The notes below the pieces were generated by a model. The model searched no databases and had not been told where the DNA came from. It saw nothing but the letters and a program-made list of their open reading frames with translations. Below, one piece after another: positions 1 to 8,896 of a stretch of 52,702 nucleotides of DNA; within the stretch, counting starts at the first letter, position 1, and each line of letters begins with the position of its first letter. Position numbers and translations under genes: made by a program. Source of the DNA: Euryarchaeota archaeon UBA88. Its GTDB lineage: Archaea > Thermoplasmatota > Poseidoniia > Poseidoniales > Poseidoniaceae. The stretch lies in the NCBI GenBank assembly GCA_002499545.1, contig DAME01000017.1, forward strand, positions 1 to 52,702, given 5' to 3'.

Positions 1-554
1 GTTGCAGTTCCTGCTTGTGTGGTGTTCATGTCTTGATTCATCATTTGAACAGCGAATCCAACCTTGGTCAAGTCCATGATTCCATTGATTGCCATTCCGG
101 TTGCTCCAATCACTTGAGCCATGAAAGCGATGTTGAGTTGAGAAATTTCAACGTCGCAGGGAACGACTGTGTCAACTGAGCACGCATACGAAGTGTCTTC
201 ATGATAAGTGATGGTTCCGGCATCCGAATCGTGGGATATGATAGAACGGTCAGATGTGATGGAGTAGGTTACAGGACCAACTTTGGTGTAATTTGGCGCT
301 GAAGTACCTGCAATCACTTCACCAACGTTGGTGATGTTCCAACCGTAAAAATCACGGTCGGAGGTTGAAGACGCCCAGTCTTCTTCGGCTTCGGTACAAT
401 CGCTGTTTGCGCAGATATCGTCCATTGGTTTGGTTTCAGTTGCTTCTACAACTGCATCATCGACTGCTCCGGTGGAAACTACTCCAAGCACTCCGCTCAA
501 GAGCAGAAATACAATTCCGAGGGCAATCATCGTCTTGTCTGTAAGCATCGACAT
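1..554 (-). CDS. CD36/scavenger receptor B-like membrane protein (3' part cut by window edge)
   Basis: Only the N-terminal 184 codons are present; the gene continues past base 1. It opens with a hydrophobic segment (about residues 9-27) that would be a signal anchor or signal peptide. The ectodomain then carries FYGWNITNVGEVIAG, followed by KVGPVTYS, an Asp-rich stretch and GTITYHEDTSYACS. Order and spacing match the start of the CD36/LIMP-2 ectodomain (aromatic-N-x-T/Q-N-xxEV, then a x-x-GPY-x-Y block, then a T-V-S/T-Y/F block). Cys residues at CANSDC and at CSVDTVVPC suggest disulfides, so the domain should lie outside the cell. The start at 554 is supported by GGAG eight bases upstream; ATG at 548 is also in frame. 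CD36 proteins bind lipids and lipoproteins in eukaryotes; a similar role here is inference. The family call rests on pattern recognition only. Confidence 0.7.
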   Translation of the reverse strand, partial: MSMLTDKTMIALGIVFLLLSGVLGVVSTGAVDDAVVEATETKPMDDICANSDCTEAEEDWASSTSDRDFYGWNITNVGEVIAGTSAPNYTKVGPVTYSITSDRSIISHDSDAGTITYHEDTSYACSVDTVVPCDVEISQLNIAFMAQVIGATGMAINGIMDLTKVGFAVQMMNQDMNTTQAGTA

Positions 555-683
555 AAGTCATGCTCCGCAATCCATAGGTCATAACAGTTGGTGTTAATTT
601 GAACACTTAGTATGAATTTAGCGAATCTTTGATTTTTGACGAACAAGCGGTGCGGTCATCAATGAGCACCGTGCCCGCTGTTC
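555..683. promoter_or_regulatory. Divergent intergenic region between the CD36-like gene and trm1
   Basis: An AT-rich 129-base spacer separates two divergent starts and should hold both promoters. A short inverted repeat, GTGTT-6 bases-AACAC, lies at 591-606 and could be a regulator site or chance. GGAG preceding the CD36-like start is visible on the minus strand. No clear Shine-Dalgarno precedes trm1. Confidence 0.35.
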
Positions 684-2075
684 ATGGACGAGCGCATCCC
701 GGTGGAAAGACACCCCACTGGATGGCCTGGTCATCTGTGGCTTGAGGGAAAGACGCTCGTCCATCTCTTGGATGAGCAGACCCGTCCCTCACACATGCCA
801 CGGGGACCTGCAAAACGTACTGGACCTGGTTTCTTGAATCCTGCAATGGCACCAGCCCGCACACGCAGCGTACTTCTACTTGCAGACGCTCTAGAACACG
901 GCTGGTTGGTTGGTGAAAACAAACCGATTCGGGTTCTTGATGCGATGTGCTCAACCGGCGTTCGAGTTCGACGATGGAGATGCGAAATTCCTGCACGGTG
1001 GCAACAGCGAATGAGAATCACTGCCAATGACTTAGATCAGTTCGCCTTGGACTGGGCCCAAGCCTCACATCACACCCATCCACCCTCGACTAAAATCATA
1101 CATGAGGCCGAGCAAGACAGGTACGGAGTTGAATCAACACAGAACTTCGTTAACGGAATCAATTTCCGCAGCCACGATGCACGAATCACCATGATGGAAA
1201 CCGGTAGTCAGTGGATTGACGTTGACCCTTTTGGCTCGCCAGTACAGTTCCTCGACGCTGCAATTCAAGGGTTGTCGCGAACCGGTGTACTTGAGATTAC
1301 AGCAACCGATACTGCGGCTCTTACAGGTTCCTCCGCCTCGAGTCAGGCTCGCAGATACGGTGCACGAGGAATCGTTGATGTCTATGCACACGACGATGCG
1401 GTTCGCCTACTGCTTGCAACAATTGCCACGACTGCTGCCCGCCTCGACAAAACCATCGTTCCTCTTTTGGCAATGTTTGATGGACATCACGTGCGAGTGT
1501 CGTGCTTGGTGAAAACCAGTCGTGAAAAAGCGAGCGCAGTTCACAAGTCCATAGGATGGCGCGTTCGATGCGACGATGTCCCATATCGCTTCATCAAACA
1601 TCCAAACGCTGAACAAATGAAGCGAGCAAGTGGACCGCTGTGGACTGGTCCTTTATGGCACAAGGACATCGCTGGTCGCATGACTGAAGAACGCGCTCTT
1701 GAGCTGTGTCAGCCTCGTGCCGAGGACATCGAACAGTTTCGCTCAGAAGGGTTACAGTGGAGTGAAGAGGACATCGAACATGCTGCTCGTGAAATCAAGC
1801 GCAGTGTACGTCATATCGCAGGAGCTGCAGACTTGATGAGTCGAGAGCATTGGCTGCTAAACCTCGACTCCTTACCCCGCTGGGCAGGAGTGGGTGGCGC
1901 TCCTAAAATCGAGAAACTTATTCTCCGACTTATCGAAGCAGGACATAGTGCAGCACGGTTACCGGACCTAGAACCGTTGGTGGTCACCGATGCGCCGTTT
2001 GAGGTCGTCTTGGAACACGTCAGAGAAAACAATTCTCAACCAAACGACGGGTCGAGGGAAGGATCTGAATCGTAA
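684..2075 (+). CDS. trm1: tRNA (guanine(26)-N2)-dimethyltransferase Trm1
   Basis: S-adenosylmethionine-dependent enzyme that makes N2,N2-dimethylguanosine at position 26 of tRNA. The 463 residues match the family length. Visible hallmarks in order: GFLNPAMAPARTRS near residue 50 (equivalent to the FYNP-M-x-NRD block), VLDAMCSTGVRVRRW (SAM-binding motif I), ITANDLDQFALDWAQ (acidic residue of motif II), WIDVDPFGSPVQFLDAAI (the catalytic DPFGSP block) and EITATDTAALTGSS. RYGARGIVDVYAHDDAVRLLL continues the family pattern. The C-terminal third is the Trm1-specific domain. Its 3' end overlaps the convergent PAC2 gene by 40 bases. Both tRNAs in this window have G or T at position 26, so tRNA-Arg here is a possible substrate. 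Confidence 0.95.
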   Translation: MDERIPVERHPTGWPGHLWLEGKTLVHLLDEQTRPSHMPRGPAKRTGPGFLNPAMAPARTRSVLLLADALEHGWLVGENKPIRVLDAMCSTGVRVRRWRCEIPARWQQRMRITANDLDQFALDWAQASHHTHPPSTKIIHEAEQDRYGVESTQNFVNGINFRSHDARITMMETGSQWIDVDPFGSPVQFLDAAIQGLSRTGVLEITATDTAALTGSSASSQARRYGARGIVDVYAHDDAVRLLLATIATTAARLDKTIVPLLAMFDGHHVRVSCLVKTSREKASAVHKSIGWRVRCDDVPYRFIKHPNAEQMKRASGPLWTGPLWHKDIAGRMTEERALELCQPRAEDIEQFRSEGLQWSEEDIEHAAREIKRSVRHIAGAADLMSREHWLLNLDSLPRWAGVGGAPKIEKLILRLIEAGHSAARLPDLEPLVVTDAPFEVVLEHVRENNSQPNDGSREGSES

Positions 2076-2803
2076 ATTTCACTTTCCGGAGCGGGAAGCA
2101 TCGTGCGCGAATTCTCAATCACAGTGCGAACGCTGTCCTCGATGTTTTGCGCATTTTCGAGCAACTCACTAAGCGGAATTTCAATGCCGGTGAGTTCGGC
2201 AACTGCCTCAACAGCCAGGGCAGCAGCACGAGCGTCGGGGTACAGCGGACTAGCCTCAGAAAGCAGGGCAGTCACATCAATGCCGAGTCGGTCGCCTTCT
2301 CCGAGCAAAAACCCAGTGATCCCCGCTACAATACCTTGCTGAATTGGCTCTACATTTGCAAGACGTAAACGCGCCCTTGCAGAATCATTTGAGCCAACGC
2401 CAAACAACTTCCCTTGAGGTACTTCCTTGCTGGATTGAACTAAACCATCGATGATGATGAGTTGGTCAAAACCTCCTCGAGTGAACCATTCAAGAACCGT
2501 TGAAGCAAACATGATGTCTTGTTCATCCTTGAATTGAATCTCAGAAGTAAACACACCAATGCCTTCACCTTGGTAGACTCGAACAGGGTGCTTTGGAACC
2601 TCGTTATGAATCAATGCAACGGCTGGAAATTCAGCATTGAGAACGGTCCCTAATTGTTGAAGTTTCAAAGTTTGGATAATGTGAGAGGCGGCGATAACGC
2701 CAACCATGCCAGCAGTCGTGAATCCAGCGATGGCAACGCCGCCAGTTCGCGGGTCTGCCCCCTCTTGGAGAACCAATGCATAGCCCTTGAATTCATGCTC
2801 CAT
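2036..2803 (-). CDS. PAC2 family protein (archaeal proteasome-assembly-chaperone-like)
   Basis: A 255-residue cytoplasmic protein of the PAC2 family (PF09754), related to eukaryotic proteasome assembly chaperones and archaeal PbaA-like proteins. Family signs: the N-terminal GVAIAGFTTAGMVGVIAASHII block, NAEFPAVALIHNEVPKHPVRVY, the central LEWFTRGGFDQLIIIDGL strand, GVGSNDSARARL, GIVAGITGFLLGEGDRLGIDV, and PLYPDARAAALAVEAVAEL. GGAGGAG lies six bases upstream of ATG, which fixes the start. It follows the large surface-protein gene by 56 bases and converges on trm1. The molecular role of archaeal PAC2 proteins is only partly known. A second paralogue lies at 28149-28952. Confidence 0.9.
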   Translation of the reverse strand: MEHEFKGYALVLQEGADPRTGGVAIAGFTTAGMVGVIAASHIIQTLKLQQLGTVLNAEFPAVALIHNEVPKHPVRVYQGEGIGVFTSEIQFKDEQDIMFASTVLEWFTRGGFDQLIIIDGLVQSSKEVPQGKLFGVGSNDSARARLRLANVEPIQQGIVAGITGFLLGEGDRLGIDVTALLSEASPLYPDARAAALAVEAVAELTGIEIPLSELLENAQNIEDSVRTVIENSRTMLPAPESEIYDSDPSLDPSFG

Positions 2804-2859
2804 TCAGTTCTCCTCCAATTCGGCGTGATAGCCGGCCCATGAAAAGCAATGCGGTGAAA

Positions 2860-5800
2860 TTATTCTTCCCACACAGCCCAGTCATCCCAGCCTTCTTCAC
2901 GGTGCCACCAGACGCCCTCTTCATCTTCCCACCATTCCGTGCCGTTTTCATCAGTAGTAATTCCGTCATCGCTCTCGGATGTAGAATCATCTTCCCCATA
3001 TTCTTCTTCTGAGTCAAAAGTTACTTCCGGCTCATCAACAGAATATGATTCGTGGCCATCAACTTCATCGAATAGAGAGGGGCGGCGTTCAGCCGGAACT
3101 TCGATCTCGTCAATTGAAGATCCATCGGCCTTCAAGTCATCCAAGCCTCTACTTGGCTTGGTGATTGGTGCTTGAATTTCTTCTTGTTCATCGAATTCTT
3201 CGAACCAGTCTTCATCATCGTCGTCCAATCGAGGACGGAGTACTACGAACGCTGCTGCCGCTCCTGCAAGAACTAACACCGCTATGATTCCCACGACAAG
3301 TCCTGTTGAACCACCACTGGTAGTTTCGGGTTCTGTAACTGTATCGTTAACATCGTCGGCGGTTTGTTGTTCTAAGAGCGTCCATTGGAGTTCTCCCTCG
3401 GCAGTGGCGGAAGGCGAAGACATGGCTGAGCAGCGGTCCGTGCCGTCATCCGTGCAAGTGAGTGTGAACACATAACCGACGCCTTGTAGACCCGGGAACA
3501 ACCCATCGGATGGACCGTTTCGAACTGGAGTAAACGAGAGTTCAATGGATTCATTGGCGGCAATTGTGAGACTCGGCCCTGACTCAGTCACAGAGGGGGG
3601 CTCGAAGGAAAGAGGAGGGGGCGTAGTTGGAGTTACTTTCCACGAGAATCCGAGCAGAACTTCGAACGGATTCGGATTGGAGACCGTACACGTAATCGTG
3701 GCATCGGTCGAGGTCTCTTCCCAAGCATAGGTCGCCGGCTCGCAAGACAACGTACCCGGTAGCGTCGCATCAGGGAACGAAGGTAGTGTGGTTTGGTTCC
3801 CCGTTTCATTGCCAGTCTGGTTTCCAGATGAAGCGTCATGGTAGGCTTCGAAAGTAAAAGTAAAACTCGACGACGGGGAGAGAGAAAGCCACGGTTGGTT
3901 ATCGGCGAGAGTGATTTCAAGGCTGTCGTTCTGTGAAGCGGTACCCGTGAGTGCGAGAGTGCCGCCCTTGTATTCGACAGTCCCTGATTGTGATGTGTTT
4001 CCGTCACTATCTAGCAACTCCCAATTGAACAATGCATTCGCAAGGTAACTGTTTTGAGATACGAGCTCTGACGAAAGTGCAACCGTGACATCGTACGAAT
4101 TGGTTTGATTCAGTTGAACAGGTTGGTCAGTGAACGTTGCATCTGCCCGTAGGATTCCAATACCGGTCATTGAGAACGTCGATTGTTCGGTTGGTTGAAG
4201 AGTGGAATTGCCCACCGTCCCTTGATAGTCAATCGACAGCGTTGCTACGCCGATGAAGTTGGAAAAGCCAGCTGAAAGTTCTGTCAATTCACTGACATTC
4301 ACTGCGTACCAGACCCCAGTTTCATCCGTCACTCCGGTCAGTGGATGAGTGAAATCACCAGCCGTGAGCGTGAGCGACACTTCTTGATAGGGAATTCCCG
4401 TGCCTCCACTGGCTAATGTTACATTCAGTGAAAGTGAATCAAGGGCGCTGATTTCGAACGAGGTCGCAGTGGATGAACCACTGGTCCACATCTCAACGGA
4501 CAACTGAGATTGACGAAGGGAGTTGTTCTGAGATTGAACCGGACCAACCACTGAAATGTTGAAAGATGAATTTCCGTAAACGTCGTAAGCTATGACGGCA
4601 ACCCAATAATCGGTGCGATCGACCAGCGATGATTGGTTCGAATCCATCATCAATGTCGCACTCATACTTGAAGAAAATGGAGACGAAAAAGTTGCAACCG
4701 ACGTAAGGTCTGAAACAGATTGGAACGGTTGAGTTTCGATGAAGATTTCGTAATGCGTGACCGATTCTACTGAACTGTTCCACGTTACATCAAGCGAGCT
4801 TCCGTTGTCGTTAGGCGTGTCATACACGCTGACGCCCTGAACAGAGTCTGGGGGGGCAGGGAAAGGAACGGTGACGTTCAGTCGTTCACTCAAAGCGCTG
4901 GTAACGCCGTGTGCGTGGAGAGAACGTACAGCATAATTGTAGGATTGACCAGGATTAATGTTGGAATCAATGGTCATGTTTGCGCCGATGACCGCATAGG
5001 GGGAGGTCAGGTCAAAGGCTACCCCAGGAGCAGTTCGGAACAATTCAAATTCGATTAAATCCACTCCAAACACAAAGAGGTCTTGCCAACCAATCGAAAC
5101 CTGCTGATAGGACAGCTCGTCAAGGGAAAGAATTGGCGTTGGAGGAAGAGAAAGATTCGGAGCTCCGGGAATGAAGTCCGCATACAGGTTTGATAGAGTT
5201 AAAACGCCGGACTTAGAAGACACGAAGGGCAGAGGCATTACGATTGTTCCAACACCTGCAGTTTGCAGTTGATTCATACTGTTCGAAAGATTTCCAACTG
5301 CAAATGGATTGGTTTCGACCTTGAATTCAAAATCATACCCTATATCGAGGGATGAAAAATTGAAGTTGCCATGGCCCATACTGGTGAAATCAAACGAAAT
5401 ATTCGTCAACTGAATGCCGTAATCGTGCTGTGAAAATCCTGACGACGAAGCAAGGGGGCCCAGAAGTGTGGTCGATATTCCCATCGTGTCTTGAATTGAA
5501 AGTGGTGGAGTGCCGCGTGAACTGTCCCCTGCATAGCCTTGCTGTGAAAGATCGTTTTGACCGTCTCGATTGATGTCGATACCGATGGTCTCCCATGAAC
5601 CGATGAACAGACCGAACGAGCTTTCACCAGCAGAACTCACGTGCTCCAGCAATCCGTCTCCGTCGAGGTCAACTCCTTGAACATCTGTCGGATTCGTCCA
5701 CGGCTGGAGCATAGTTTGGGTTGCTACAATAGCGGTGCTGTTGACGTCAAAGACGGAGAGGTTCCCCTCGATGGTCATTGCATTTCCGTCGGCCGCTGAT

Positions 5801-7134
5801 TGGCGGGGGACGATGAGAGATACTACGCCGTCGCCGTCATGATCAAACAGCGAAGCGTTGGTGAGGTCGACAAGCGTATTCTGAATCGTTGTCGCCCATG
5901 CAGTACCGTTGTTTTCAGCAATTACGCTGCCTTGGGAGGTCGAAGAAATAAAGTCGATATCACCGTCTTGGTCGATGTCTCCCGCGATGATAGAACCTTC
6001 CAATCCATCCAGTGAATAAATGGATTCTGTAATTCCCCCGTTCAACCAGTAGAGGTGCGTAGAATGCCCGTCGAGGTCGGTGACAACGGCGCTATAATCG
6101 CCCTGTGAGCCGTTGAAGTACCCCGTGACAAGCGAGGTGAGAAGCGCAGGCGATTGGGTGTTGTTGGAAGTGATAGTGAGTGTTGAGTTTTCCGCAAAGG
6201 TACCGAACTTCTGATTGAATGTGCGCATTGAAAAGATGCCATTGGCATGGATTGAAACAATGTCGGCTTCACCATCACCGTTGATATCTCCTGCGCTTGC
6301 AGCAATCAAATTTGAAGAAAGATTCACCGGTTGAGCCGGGCCAAGGGCGCCCGTAGTTGCATTGGTGAAATGGACACAAGCCATATCGTCAGATGGCGCA
6401 CTGACAACAACGTCTGAGTAATTATCACCGTCGAAATCGGCTATTGCAATCGACTCTGCGTTTGCACATGTTGCGACCCATGCTGAGGTGGACTGCCCCG
6501 TTGCATTACTCCAATCAATCGATGCAAGTGCAGAGGTGGACGCCGTGATAGACGACATCTTCGAAAGCACGACTATTTCAGGCCTCGAATCGTTGTCGAT
6601 ATCGCCGGCTTCATAGGTGGAAATCTGGCCGATAGGCATGAGACCCGCCGGTACGGACGAAGTATAATCAGTGTCCATTTGAGATGAATCAATCCCAGCG
6701 TTAAACGGCACCATGAATGGGGAAGATTGGACTGTTCCGGTCGAGAACATAGTTTGGTAGGACTGATTGTTAGCGAATACGTTTTGATGGCCGAGGTCGC
6801 CGTATCCTGGGCCTTCAAAAGCCCATTCAGTGCTTCCATCGCTACCGATATCGAGTGAAATCTGACCTGGTGAAGCGACCTCATCTTTCGCTTCAATCAG
6901 AAAGTAGGCAGACTGGAAGGTGACGTTTCGCTCCATGTCGATGGACACGGTGGAATCAACGGTATTGGCCGATAGTGTAAGCGTTGTTGATGCAGTTGTG
7001 TTTGAGAAGAGATTGATGACTCCAGATTGGTTCTGGGGAATTGGCTGGTTTGCACTGCCATGAAACAGAGCAGTCGATTGAGAGAATACCAGCAAGAACA
7101 AGACTGCAAGTGTTGAGAAGCGATTCCAATTCAT
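2860..7134 (-). CDS. Large surface protein: FG-GAP-type propeller, FN3/Ig-like domains, C-terminal anchor and Trp-rich tail
   Basis: About 1424 residues from the ATG at 7134, which directly precedes a clear signal peptide (NRFSTLAVLFLLVFSQ). In-frame starts at 7149 and 7230 would put 5 or 32 extra residues before it and are less likely. The N-terminal half has at least seven Ca-binding loops of the FG-GAP/VCBS kind (DIDNDSRPEIVV, DFDGDNYSDVVV, DINGDGEADIV, DIDQDGDIDFI, DLDGDGLLEHV and others), suggesting a beta-propeller. Fibronectin-III-like and Ig-like modules follow. A membrane span near residues 1277-1302 (VVGIIAVLVLAGAAAAFVVL) is followed by an acidic 121-residue tail ending in a Trp-rich stretch (EWWEDEEGVWWHREEGW). 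The protein should be anchored outside the cell and may bind glycans or protein. Ligand unknown. Confidence 0.85.
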   Translation of the reverse strand: MNWNRFSTLAVLFLLVFSQSTALFHGSANQPIPQNQSGVINLFSNTTASTTLTLSANTVDSTVSIDMERNVTFQSAYFLIEAKDEVASPGQISLDIGSDGSTEWAFEGPGYGDLGHQNVFANNQSYQTMFSTGTVQSSPFMVPFNAGIDSSQMDTDYTSSVPAGLMPIGQISTYEAGDIDNDSRPEIVVLSKMSSITASTSALASIDWSNATGQSTSAWVATCANAESIAIADFDGDNYSDVVVSAPSDDMACVHFTNATTGALGPAQPVNLSSNLIAASAGDINGDGEADIVSIHANGIFSMRTFNQKFGTFAENSTLTITSNNTQSPALLTSLVTGYFNGSQGDYSAVVTDLDGHSTHLYWLNGGITESIYSLDGLEGSIIAGDIDQDGDIDFISSTSQGSVIAENNGTAWATTIQNTLVDLTNASLFDHDGDGVVSLIVPRQSAADGNAMTIEGNLSVFDVNSTAIVATQTMLQPWTNPTDVQGVDLDGDGLLEHVSSAGESSFGLFIGSWETIGIDINRDGQNDLSQQGYAGDSSRGTPPLSIQDTMGISTTLLGPLASSSGFSQHDYGIQLTNISFDFTSMGHGNFNFSSLDIGYDFEFKVETNPFAVGNLSNSMNQLQTAGVGTIVMPLPFVSSKSGVLTLSNLYADFIPGAPNLSLPPTPILSLDELSYQQVSIGWQDLFVFGVDLIEFELFRTAPGVAFDLTSPYAVIGANMTIDSNINPGQSYNYAVRSLHAHGVTSALSERLNVTVPFPAPPDSVQGVSVYDTPNDNGSSLDVTWNSSVESVTHYEIFIETQPFQSVSDLTSVATFSSPFSSSMSATLMMDSNQSSLVDRTDYWVAVIAYDVYGNSSFNISVVGPVQSQNNSLRQSQLSVEMWTSGSSTATSFEISALDSLSLNVTLASGGTGIPYQEVSLTLTAGDFTHPLTGVTDETGVWYAVNVSELTELSAGFSNFIGVATLSIDYQGTVGNSTLQPTEQSTFSMTGIGILRADATFTDQPVQLNQTNSYDVTVALSSELVSQNSYLANALFNWELLDSDGNTSQSGTVEYKGGTLALTGTASQNDSLEITLADNQPWLSLSPSSSFTFTFEAYHDASSGNQTGNETGNQTTLPSFPDATLPGTLSCEPATYAWEETSTDATITCTVSNPNPFEVLLGFSWKVTPTTPPPLSFEPPSVTESGPSLTIAANESIELSFTPVRNGPSDGLFPGLQGVGYVFTLTCTDDGTDRCSAMSSPSATAEGELQWTLLEQQTADDVNDTVTEPETTSGGSTGLVVGIIAVLVLAGAAAAFVVLRPRLDDDDEDWFEEFDEQEEIQAPITKPSRGLDDLKADGSSIDEIEVPAERRPSLFDEVDGHESYSVDEPEVTFDSEEEYGEDDSTSESDDGITTDENGTEWWEDEEGVWWHREEGWDDWAVWEE

Positions 7135-7297
7135 TGACTCATCTCGCATTGCAGCACGGGTTGGTTGACCCCTACCAAAGAGTGGAGCATTCGGGTTGGT
7201 TTTGAAGTCTTTGATGTCTCCACCGGTCAAAAGATAGAAACTGGGAGATTGTAAAGGGTTATGAAGGCCCTCTCCACTCAGTAAAATGAGGGGTTAC

Positions 7298-7798
7298 ATG
7301 GAAACCAATGCTAAAATTTCAATCACTGCACGTGACGTTGAAATTGACCTCGACGGTGCGGCTTCAGAAATCGAAGAACGACTCATTCACTTACGCCAGG
7401 ATGACACGTGGGGTATCATGCTTGACCGTTTGCGAGAAGCGCGCACGGCAGCAATGAAGGCTGCGGTAGAGGCTGCCGAAAAATCTGGACTTCCTGAACG
7501 TGGGTCTGCATTCCGAACCCTCATTGAAACCTGCTCCCTAAGTCGGAAACCCGACCAAGTTCTCGGGGCAATTCACTACCTTCGAGAAGTCGAATCAGTC
7601 ATGGACAGTCCGCCGCGCGTCATCAATCAACTGTTCGAAGATGCAAACATCGAATCTCCGGGAAACCTCTCGTTGTACCTGAACAGACTGAGAGAGAGAA
7701 AATTCCTCACCATACCTGACGGCAAAGAGGATAAGAATCGTTTTGCGTTACTCACCGAATTGGGTCGAACGCACCTTGACAAGCGCTCAAATTCGTGA
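7298..7798 (+). CDS. Small protein with probable C-terminal winged-helix domain
   Basis: A 166-residue soluble protein if translation starts at 7298, where GAGGGG lies four bases upstream; ATG at 7286 is in frame and would add four residues. The first half is helical and charged. The C-terminal part, SPGNLSLYLNRLRERKFLTI followed by a short wing-like turn and FALLTELGRTHLDK, has the look of a winged helix-turn-helix as in archaeal transcription regulators. No family is recognised with certainty. It is nine bases upstream of the pentapeptide-repeat gene and probably cotranscribed with it. It is divergent from the surface-protein gene at 2860-7134. Confidence 0.75.
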   Translation: METNAKISITARDVEIDLDGAASEIEERLIHLRQDDTWGIMLDRLREARTAAMKAAVEAAEKSGLPERGSAFRTLIETCSLSRKPDQVLGAIHYLREVESVMDSPPRVINQLFEDANIESPGNLSLYLNRLRERKFLTIPDGKEDKNRFALLTELGRTHLDKRSNS

Positions 7799-7807
7799 GG
7801 ATTCTCA

Positions 7808-8251
7808 ATGGTGATGTCAGGTGGAGGGAGTGACGACCCTCGCGAGTCGACTGGAGAAACCACAGTTGTGATTGACTGGTCGTTCCAAAACCATTCAAAA
7901 GCACTCCTCCGCAAAGGCCGCCACGCCGGCTCAAGTTTCCGTCGAGCAATCCTTGATGAAGCAGATTTGACAGAAGGTGACTTTTCGAAATGTGATTTTC
8001 GACGAGCATCGATGTACGGTGCTGATTTGATGAAATCAGCATTTGATGAAGCAGATTTTCGAGGAGCTGACCTGCGAAAAGCCCGCCTTAACCTGTCGAA
8101 CTTTCGCAATTGCCAATTCAAAGGAGCTGACCTGCGCGGCATCCGAGGAAAATACGCTATTTGGCAGGGAAGTGATTGGTGGAATGCAACGATTGACGAA
8201 GGTTTGGAGAAAACTCTCGCCAAAAAATGGCCGCGGCCCAGTGATGAATAA
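7808..8251 (+). CDS. Pentapeptide-repeat protein
   Basis: A 147-residue protein whose centre is made of A(D/N)LXX-type five-residue repeats: SSFRRAILDEADLTEGDF, SKCDFRRASMYGADLMKSAF, DEADFRGADLRKARLNLSNF and CQFKGADLRG. Such repeats form a right-handed quadrilateral beta-helix. A Trp-containing C-terminal cap follows. Start at 7808 is supported by GAGG seven bases upstream, overlapping the stop of the preceding gene. Functions of this family are varied (scaffolding, DNA mimicry, stress) and cannot be told from sequence. Its stop codon directly abuts the stop of the convergent gene at 8252. Confidence 0.9.
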   Translation: MVMSGGGSDDPRESTGETTVVIDWSFQNHSKALLRKGRHAGSSFRRAILDEADLTEGDFSKCDFRRASMYGADLMKSAFDEADFRGADLRKARLNLSNFRNCQFKGADLRGIRGKYAIWQGSDWWNATIDEGLEKTLAKKWPRPSDE

Positions 8252-8896
8252 TCACTCTTCGCTGTCAATCACGAGTTCGACTTGTGGATACAGAGCAAGA
8301 CGTGACCGTGCATTGATCAGTGGAAGAGCGGCAATTCCAAGGCACATCACCATGCAAACACCACATAAATACACGGTTATTTCGTAGGTCAGTAAGAGTA
8401 CGCCAACAAGGGTTGCATCGGCCGCACCCTTTACGAGAACGCTACCGATAATGCCTGCTACCAAGCCTATTGAGGCGCCCGATACGCTCAAAATTGCCCC
8501 AAGTGATTTGAGGCGGAACAACAGTATTGAACCAATGAAAATGAGCAAACCGCCGAGGCCTAATCCATATCCACGTACAGCATAGCCACCTGAGGCTCGG
8601 GCTTCGTCGTGGAAGTCCTGATATTGTTCAGCAGTGACGTCTTCGCTACCGTCGCCTTGGCTGTTTGGCGTGGTGAGAATTGTCTCTACTTCCTCTGTTG
8701 ACAAGTCGATTGCTTGGTGCAATGCAACGTCACTGTATGCGAGGAAAAACAGCAGTATCGCGCCAAAAAAGAGAATGACTGCAACTGACTTTGGCCCCTT
8801 GGTATCAGGGCGGATTGTGAACAGGTTTTCCGGCATGACTGGTTCGGGTTGGTTCTCGTCCATCCGCATTGAAAAACCGAGGTCAACTTCACTCAT
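8252..8896 (-). CDS. Four-helix integral membrane protein of unknown function
   Basis: About 214 residues from the ATG at 8896, chosen because GGAGGT lies seven bases upstream; ATG at 8899 is only four bases from it. A charged N-terminus precedes a first span (about 37-53, VAVILFFGAILLFFLAY). An extracellular loop with acidic residues follows, then three more hydrophobic spans (around LGLGGLLIFIGSILLF, ILSVSGASIGLVAGIIGSVL and VGVLLLTYEITVYLCGVCMV). No catalytic motif is seen and the family is not recognised. It overlaps the end of the thioesterase gene by eight bases, so the two are translationally coupled. Confidence 0.8.
   Translation of the reverse strand: MSEVDLGFSMRMDENQPEPVMPENLFTIRPDTKGPKSVAVILFFGAILLFFLAYSDVALHQAIDLSTEEVETILTTPNSQGDGSEDVTAEQYQDFHDEARASGGYAVRGYGLGLGGLLIFIGSILLFRLKSLGAILSVSGASIGLVAGIIGSVLVKGAADATLVGVLLLTYEITVYLCGVCMVMCLGIAALPLINARSRLALYPQVELVIDSEE

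Noticed and set aside
7627..8268. A 213-codon minus-strand frame over the pentapeptide-repeat gene
   Set aside because: It is the antisense image of the repeats. The plus-strand frame has the A(D/N)LXX pattern and a Shine-Dalgarno.
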